Of a stretch of DNA of 43,357 nt, positions 37,105 through 43,357 are shown piece after piece. The first letter of the stretch is position 1. Each line of letters opens with the position of its first letter. Source of the stretch: Spinellus fusiger (lineage: Eukaryota > Mucoromycota > Mucoromycetes > Mucorales > Phycomycetaceae); NCBI GenBank assembly GCA_025094145.1, contig JALLLS010000145.1, positions 1 through 43,357 of the forward strand, read 5' to 3'. The translations under genes and the position numbers were made by a program. The notes under the pieces are model-generated. The model was not told the origin of the DNA and ran no database searches. It was given only the letters and a program-made list of their open reading frames with translations.

Positions 37105-38796
37105 CTTTCTTAGTGAAATAAATATCTATGACTTTATAGTTGCTATAAAATAATCATTTATCAATAATATCTGTCAATTCGTCTTATTTATAATTCTATA
37201 AAAGCATATGATAATCAGTCTGTATTTAAATGCCATTTGAATATTATTGACATAAGAATAAATAAAGAATATTGAATACAATAGTCAATCAAGTGAATTC
37301 TAAAAAGTCATTATGGATAACAAATTTACACTATTAATTTAATGAAAAAAACACTTAGACTATTTTTTATTAATATGTATTCAATAAGATTATGTTTATT
37401 TGAAAGAAGATAACATTAAAAACCAATATGAACGTTAGAAGTTATAACAGGCATGAATACTCATTAAATTACAATTGTTGTCTGAAAATGCTCAAACAAA
37501 AGTAACAAGGTATCTGTAGTAGAAATTGCAAAGAATGTCAAATAAAAAATAGGTCACTTTGTATTTGTGAGAAAAGAATAAACAAAAAGTATCAAATCAC
37601 AAATGTCAAATGACACTGTAATACTTGGTCAAAGTTTAATATTATCTTTAGAAGTTGATACTTTACCTACCACTTTAAACATGTAGGTTATGTAAGCTTA
37701 AATTATTAAGGGAATACATCTCTCTTTTCTTTTGAAAGCAATTTAATATTGAAATACTTTAGTAAATGTAAGGTTGGACATCCATCTGCAGAACCCACTA
37801 ACCGTTATAAAGTACATATATATTGGCTAACATAAAAGTCATAATATCTTTAATCACTAGTCTGTAGTATATCTTATCTACATGTGTTGCATTATCTCAA
37901 AAAACAAATAAAAGCAAGACTTTCAAGTACTTCGCTTGCTTATTTGCTGATAAAACCGACTCCACCAACATCGACCTGGTTCTTCAACTATGTTCAATAA
38001 ACCCAATCGATATGCTAATATTGGTGAAGATTATTATTTTCACTATAAATTGTTTTATATTAATGACACAAGCAATAGCACTCATAATTAGTATATTGTA
38101 TTGTACATTTTATTGGATACTCGCAAGTTAACTATCAATCCAAGTCAGTTGGGAAAATCCCAACGAGGAGTGGAGCTGAGGTAATCATGAGTGTCTTATA
38201 GTCAAGTTTCCATTTATTATTAGAGATAGTTTGTCTGATATTTTCATTTAATATTATCTTAACATTCTCCCCTCTTTTGATAACCTGTACATGTCAATCA
38301 TTATTGGGTCTGAATTTCTTATTCTAAGAAATAAATACAAGCTCTTTATTATTGGTTTTGAAATGTAAATATTTATCATTTACTATTTACTATTTCCCTT
38401 GTAAAAGTTAGTACACTTCTTATTCATTGATACATAGGTGACTTGAAGCAGGCTATATCATTTTTAATTTTTCTCACATGCAATATCTTGTGCTGTATTA
38501 TTCAATAGCTAAAACGAATGCAATGACTGACTGTTGCACTTGACACAGCATAATAGCCGTATTATATTAGCACTATGAATAGAATAAAGAATCATACTAC
38601 TTTTATGGGCTCCAGAACAAAAGTCATATGTAGAATCATAAAGGTTGTTTGACCAAGTCCATAATTTTTTAATAAAAAATAATAAAAACCCTGCCTCTAT
38701 ATTGTTCCCAATTTGTATTCATGACATTAACTATAATAAATCTTATGAAATCAAGAGAGAACTTGTATTTCACTTGTAAAAATATAAAGTTGCATT
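37105..38796. other. 1.7-kb AT-rich spacer
   Basis: No open frame of note and no recognisable element between the MATH-BTB gene and the Tc1-like transposon. Confidence 0.5.
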
Positions 38797-38798
38797 TA

Positions 38799-38832
38799 CA
38801 GTCCCAAGTAATAAGTGACTAGACAAAAGATA
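38799..38832. repeat. Left terminal inverted repeat of the Tc1-like element
   Basis: Starts CAGTCCC and runs about 34 bp to ACAAAAGATA. It pairs with 40111-40144 read in reverse. Confidence 0.88.
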
Positions 38833-38999
38833 GATTTTTATTTCTTATTCTTCAAAAATAAAATAGAGGTCTTTTCTTTTATAACTTATTCAGAAAATGA
38901 TCTGAATCAATGAAAAACAGCCAACTCTTAGCCAAGAACATAAAGATAGTCTCATCAAAAGAAGAGAGCATAATATGTTTATTTGAGATCAAATCACAG

Positions 39000-39997
39000 G
39001 ACAATAGAAAAGACATGCTACTTATCAAGAGATTACTGACACTCTTGATATCCCAAAGAGCACAGTGGGCAGGATCGTTCTATTGTATAAAAATAAAGGC
39101 ATAAATCGACCCAAACTGCGTACAGGAAGACCTGAAGAGGTGTCATCTACTTCAAAACTGGCTATTTTCTTTTGTTTATTTGCAGAAATCCTATACAAAT
39201 AATTGTATATCATTTGAAATAATATGAATGATGCAGGTGTGAATGTTTGCCGTAGGGCATTTTAAAAATAAATGAATGAACTCAGTTTATTTTCATGCTC
39301 ACCATCAAGAAAATCTGGTATGATACTTACAAGCAAAGACGATTGGAATGGTGTAAAAACAAGACTGATTGGCCAGCGGAGAGGTGGAGTAACGTCGTTT
39401 GATCTGATGAGTCCCGTTTTACAGTTGTAGGCAATGATAAAAAGACTAGGGTGATCAGGAAGAAAGGTGAAAGGTATGAGGAGTGTCATATGCAAAGAAC
39501 ATACAAGTATGGCAAGGATTCAGTCATGGTGTGGGGTTGCTTTTGGCGTGAGGGTGTAGGACGTCTTGTACTCTTGGAGGGATCAGTTAATCAAGACAAG
39601 TATGTCAATGTAATTACTAAATACTTTCTTCCCTGGTTTCAAAAATTGCAAGAAAACCTCAATGAGACCATTCTCTTCCAAGAAGACGGTGCTCCTTGCC
39701 ACACAGGAACATAGAGTATAGAGTAGATGGTACAAACAAGAGAGATGTAGGATTGAAGGTTTTGATTTTTGGCCTGCACAAAGTCCAGATCTTCACCCAG
39801 TTGAGCATATCTGGGCTTACCTTGAAAAGAAAATTGAGTCGCGTCGAACAAGCATAACCAATGAAAAACAGCTTGAATGATGCTTGCGTAGTGAATGGGA
39901 GAAGATCCCAAATGAATTTCTGGAAAATCTAGTGGATAGCATGCCAAGGAGGTGCTCCTCTGTGATGAAGAATAAAGGCTTTGCCACAAAGTACTAA
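39000..39997 (+). pseudogene. Decayed Tc1-like transposase
   Basis: The helix-turn-helix part (YQEITDTLDIPKSTVGRI, from about 39023) is followed by a GRPEE-type hinge. The catalytic pieces are SDESRF (near 39405), FQEDGAPCH (near 39680) and HPVEHIW (near 39799), the three acidic sites of the DDE core. The C-terminal EWEKIPNEFL ... NKGFATKY tail is intact. An in-frame TGA replaces the usual Trp just before SDESRF. There are several frame changes between 39150 and 39350, and a break after HTGT at about 39713. The start is uncertain. No functional product is expected. Confidence 0.85.
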
Positions 39998-40110
39998 ATA
40001 GTACCTTTATGATGAGGATATAGAAAATCATATAAAGAACAACTGTTCCAAATATTGTGTTATTCCATGAATATTTTATTATGAACATCTTTGACTGATA
40101 GATATGCCTT

Positions 40111-40144
40111 TATTTTTTGTTTAGTCACTTATTACTTGGGAATG
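40111..40144. repeat. Right terminal inverted repeat of the Tc1-like element
   Basis: Ends ACTTGGGAATG next to TA. Read in reverse it starts CATTCCC, with one change from the left CAGTCCC. Confidence 0.88.
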
Positions 40145-40146
40145 TA

Positions 40147-40544
40147 GAATATGCTCATTGTGCACCAACCCGTATAATAATGCAAAAAAGAGATACATAT
40201 CTATATGCGTGTGTGTGAATGTGTTTTTTCTTCCCCTTTTTCCTTAATGAAGTGATATTCACAAAAATAAGTCAAGAATAGAATCTTAACCATTAATTTT
40301 AAACAATAGATCCGATGAACATCTAAGAAACATGTCATTCCTTTCGCCATGTATGCATTTTTATCACTTTTATGCTTAATTATTTCTGGAATATAATGCA
40401 AATGTAAATCAAAACCTGTTTTATTTTTAACTTTCTACAGTCCTTGGTGACACTGGGCATCCTTACAGCATTCTTATAAAGGCTCCTTATCTAATTATTG
40501 TTATTGTTATTATTATTATTATTATTTTATAAAAAAAAAACACC
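40147..40544. other. Spacer between Tc1-like element and the inverted repeat
   Basis: AT-rich, with a TTA/TTG triplet run near 40497-40527 and an A run near 40531-40540. No gene seen. The DDE_3 relic of the left arm starts at about 40545. Confidence 0.4.
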
Positions 40545-40932
40545 CAGTAGGTTTGACTCTGAATGGCACAAGAGCCCTTTAAATTGCAAGTAAATGTTGT
40601 TGTAGGCGTCTTTAATTCTTATTGTAGGATTTTCTTCCTTCAATAGTCTTTCTCTTTTGACCTTTTGACCTTTTGACCTTTTGACCTTTTGAACTTTTGA
40701 CAACGGACCAAAACTGCTCTATCAGATGAAGCTCATCGGTGTATGGAGGTTGATAAAAAAATCATCCATATCTTTGACTTTCATCAGATTTATCAATTCC
40801 AACTGATTTATGTATGGGAACAGTGTCAATAACAAGACAGTATCTTTTGCATTTCTCATTGTCCATTGCATCCCATCACCATACTAACCCTTTTTCCTGT
40901 ATAAAAATAACAGTAGATGCCCCTGACTTCAA
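40545..40932 (-). pseudogene. DDE_3-type transposase C-terminal relic (left arm)
   Basis: On the minus strand this carries the C-terminal half of a DDE_3 (IS630/Tc1-related) transposase: KSGASTVIF, YCLVIDTVPIHKS (second Asp), YQPPYTDELHLIEQFWSVVK (Glu). A Lys-rich stretch made of 8-bp repeats follows. Further on, RIKDAYNNIYLQFKGLL matches the family's tail. In-frame TGA codons occur before WDAMDN and before FFYQPP. The tail extends past the arm boundary at 40640, because the mirrored copy is cut by the window end. Confidence 0.8.
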
Positions 40933-41176
40933 TAGATATGTTGGTGTGTATTTAGTTTATTTTATTTTACTTTACTTTATTAAGAAGAAATGAGAATGGC
41001 TATAAATGTTCCTTATGCAGCGCATGAGATGTACCGGGTTTTCAAAAGTCGACATTTCTATTTCTTATTCTGGACCCACAGTGCATAATAAACTTTCTCA
41101 TTGCGCCATAGCGTGTCGGCTTATTCAATAAAAAAAAAGAGAAACATTTCTTTTGTCTTCTTTTATTCTTTATTCT
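40640..41176. repeat. Left arm of a long near-perfect inverted repeat
   Basis: Its 537 bp match the reverse complement of 42822-43357. Position x pairs with 83997 minus x over most of the arm. I saw one length difference in an A run (nine against eight) and one base change near the inner end. Similarity stops abruptly inside, after CTTTATTCT. Confidence 0.95.
40651..40690. repeat. 8-bp tandem repeat (CTTTTGAC), left arm
   Basis: Five copies of CTTTTGAC, the last with one change. They lie within the transposase relic, and the mirrored array is at 43307-43346. In frame on the coding strand they produce a short Lys/Gly/Gln run where relatives have a simple KVKR-type motif. Confidence 0.85.
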
Positions 41177-42821
41177 CTTCAAATAAATGTCTCGAAGGAC
41201 GTGACTATCCATTTAAAATAAACTTAGTCTTATTTATTAAGTGTTTATTTATGGAGCGGCTGTATGAACTGTTTGTTGAAATACATACATATAATGCATG
41301 TCAAATGATCAGAAAGAAAGAAAGAAAATAAGTCTAACAGCGTTCTATATAAAACAGCCCAGCGAAGAATGGTGTACTTAGAACCATCATTCGACTCAAT
41401 GAAAGAAATACCAAATCTTTCAATATGGCTAGTAAATTATTAAAGACAATCCTTGCAACGGTGATTGTCACATTTAAGATTGTCCAACAATCAATAATGA
41501 ATACATATACATATACGTATTTTAGACCAATATCAAGGGTATAACGGAGAAGTTTGATGATATGGTACTATTAGACAACCATGTGTCAGAGCACCTGTTG
41601 GCTAAACAGACAGTACATGTAATGTAAATATCATAAACAATTATTTATTTGAACCAAAACCCATTTCTATTACAACTAGGGCCGACGTCTATAGGAAGAA
41701 GCTCTCGCTATGCCACTCATAGACAATGTTCAACAACAAATTAGCCCTCCCTTTGGTGAATGCTGTCTTGGATATGTTTGAAGACCATATCATCTCACTT
41801 TTTTTTTGTTCCTGGAGAGGAAAAACTCTCGTCTATGATGAAACATGAAAACTATGGGAGGTCAATGTAGACTATAGAAAAATATACAAGGCAGACAGTG
41901 TTGTGTGCTTGGAAAGTAGAGTAGAAGTCTTGTTGGTGGAAGATTTTGGTCAACTTAGTCATAATGACAAAACCAAGATTGCCTTTGATAACAGCAAGGG
42001 CATGTTTACACTTCTGTAATAAAAAGATCGTCATCTCCAGAGTATGATGATTGAACTAAGCTTTATGTTATTCCAAAAACAGTTTTAATAGAGAAAGAAA
42101 CAACTGCAAGCTAAAGAACAATCAATTGGTACCATATTTGATTGAATTGTAATGTAAAACAGTAGACATTCCTATAAATAAGACATGCTTGAAATGAGAT
42201 TAAGAGGCTAATCAAAGATGGCTCCTTATGGTGGCTAAATGCGGCTTGAAATAAAGGAATCAAGAATATTTAGGCTTCAACTATGTTTTTACATGTTTTG
42301 TTCAGTTATGCTCCTAGTACATCTCCAACACGTATTGAGTAGAAGATATGGCGGGTATTTTTAGTGTTGCACTTTTGTTATGATTGCACTCGAATATTGC
42401 TCCATCGATGTCTTGTGTTTCTTGTGTTTCTGCTCTTTTATACTGTCCTCTTGATCAAATTGGCTTGTATCGTACAGGCACACCTCATAATAAACATTTT
42501 AGATAATAGTTTATTCATAAACAAAAACTTACCAAGCAGAATCATATTTTTTCTTCTTGTTAAATGAATAATCCCATCCTGCAAAGCTATCAGGTACAAT
42601 CGACTTTTTTTTTTTTTTAAAAAAAAAAAAAGTTATAGTAAGCAAGAGTAGTTGATTTCTATCAATAATAAGAACCCAAGTTAGCAGAAATGGTAGGCAC
42701 AGTTAGGATATTCTCCAACCCATACGTTAAGTACAGTGCTTCGAGAGTGTATAATAACAGGCTTTATCCCCTTATATAATCTGTTGAGATATATATATAT
42801 AGTAAAAGTCTTTATTTGCAT
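41177..42821. other. Centre of the inverted repeat
   Basis: 1645 bp of AT-rich sequence between the arms. It holds one coding-like relic (about 41755-42020, described separately) and a shorter piece, NMASKLLKTILATVIVTFKI, near 41423-41482. A T12/A12 hairpin lies at 42607-42630 and a TA run at 42791-42800. No intact gene. Confidence 0.5.
41755..42020 (+). pseudogene. Relic of an unrecognised protein gene inside the inverted repeat
   Basis: Pieces read VLDMFEDHIIS, then RGKTLVYDE, an in-frame TGA at about 41847, then KLWEVNVDYRKIYKADSVV. The last block, VEDFGQLSHNDKTKIAFD, is followed by SKGMFTLL and a stop. The pattern of a KAD block, an acidic VED-type strand and a D-K-K-FD-KGMF stretch reminds me of repeated hypothetical proteins of mucoralean fungi, but I cannot confirm this. 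A C/T-rich break near 41800 also disrupts the frame. Confidence 0.4.
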
Positions 42822-43357
42822 AGAATAAAGAATAAAAGAAAACAAAAGAAATGTTTCTCTTTTTTTTATTGAATAAGCCGACACGCTATGGCGCAATGAG
42901 AAAGTTTATTATGCACTGTGGGTCCAGAATAAGAAATAGAAATGTCGACTTTTGAAAACCCGGTACATCTCATGCGCTGCATAAGGAACATTTATAGCCA
43001 TTCTCATTTCTTCTTAATAAAGTAAAGTAAAATAAAATAAACTAAATACACACCAACATATCTATTGAAGTCAGGGGCATCTACTGTTATTTTTATACAG
43101 GAAAAAGGGTTAGTATGGTGATGGGATGCAATGGACAATGAGAAATGCAAAAGATACTGTCTTGTTATTGACACTGTTCCCATACATAAATCAGTTGGAA
43201 TTGATAAATCTGATGAAAGTCAAAGATATGGATGATTTTTTTATCAACCTCCATACACCGATGAGCTTCATCTGATAGAGCAGTTTTGGTCCGTTGTCAA
43301 AAGTTCAAAAGGTCAAAAGGTCAAAAGGTCAAAAGGTCAAAAGAGAAAGACTATTGA
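42822..43357. repeat. Right arm of the long inverted repeat (to window end)
   Basis: Mirror of 40640-41176. The match still holds at the last base of the window, so the arm probably continues beyond it. The left copy's transposase tail runs at least 95 bp further out. Confidence 0.95.
43065..43357 (+). pseudogene. DDE_3-type transposase C-terminal relic (right arm, truncated by window)
   Basis: Plus-strand mirror of the relic at 40640-40932, with the same two TGA codons and the same 8-bp repeat expansion. One frame stays readable throughout apart from those stops: KSGASTVIF to LIEQFWSVVKSSKG. The shared lesions show both copies descend from one already dead sequence. Confidence 0.8.

Larger units (their letters stand above)
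38799..40144 (+). mobile_element. Tc1-like transposon, both ends present, 1346 bp
   Basis: The left end, CAGTCCCAAGTAATAAGTGA, matches the inverted right end, CATTCCCAAGTAATAAGTGA. Similarity continues for about 34 bp with four mismatches. TA lies on each side (38797-38798 and 40145-40146). Size, ends and target site fit the Tc1 branch of Tc1/mariner. The enclosed transposase is dead, so the copy could move only if helped by another copy. Confidence 0.9.

Noticed and set aside
39639..40088. 149-codon open frame opposite the Tc1-like transposase
   Set aside because: It is antisense to the recognisable transposase C-terminus and has no domain.

Overview
The window is nuclear DNA from a fungus, most likely an early-diverging mould of the Mucoromycota (probably Mucorales). 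The evidence is: many 45-140 nt GT-AG introns; AT-rich spacers full of microsatellites; a gene set including a Slt2-type cell-wall-integrity MAP kinase, a GOST/PTM1 receptor-like protein, a GT49-like glycosyltransferase and a MATH-BTB-BACK protein; and decayed Tc1/mariner and DDE_3 transposons. I cannot name the species from sequence alone.

Layout, left to right. 1-377 is the 3' end of a Tc1-like transposon. 1365-5002 holds two highly expressed housekeeping genes with strongly biased codons: mitochondrial ATP synthase alpha (3 exons) and a nucleolin/Nsr1-type RNA-binding protein (1 exon). 5491-7914 is an 11-exon PTM1/GPR107-like membrane protein. It faces a 3-exon minus-strand gene (8176-9503) with a peroxiredoxin-like N-terminal fold and an F-box-like segment. 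10149-11017 is a minus-strand two-finger C2H2 regulator. 13820-14584 encodes an MTP18/MTFP1 mitochondrial fission protein, convergent with the 15-exon cell-wall-integrity MAPK (14862-17319). After a long gene-poor stretch come a 4-exon GT49-like glycosyltransferase (21030-22634) and a 13-exon patatin-type triacylglycerol lipase (24625-27827). 29856-31328 is a bHLH factor and 31668-32335 a CHY zinc-finger protein, both minus. A poorly resolved minus-strand membrane protein follows near 33386-34500. A frame-disrupted MATH-BTB-BACK gene lies at 35064-37104.

The last 5 kb is transposon territory. A 1346-bp Tc1-like element with recognisable terminal repeats and TA flanks carries a broken transposase. 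Next to it is a long inverted repeat with near-identical arms of about 537 bp around a 1.65-kb centre, running to the window end. Each arm carries the 3' part of a dead DDE_3-type transposase.

The genes do not form one pathway. A loose theme is cell surface and secretion (MAPK, GT49, PTM1), with mitochondrial (ATP1, MTFP1, possibly a Hot13-like CHY protein) and lipid-store (patatin lipase) functions beside them. I see no clear new multi-gene system. The strongest oddities are the inverted repeat, introns swollen by microsatellites (one of about 345 bp inside the lipase gene), two GC-AG introns sharing a donor heptamer, the redox-fold plus F-box fusion, and a stop codon apparently split by an intron. 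All exon models were assembled by eye from reading frames, splice consensus and family conservation. Every complete model closes in frame.
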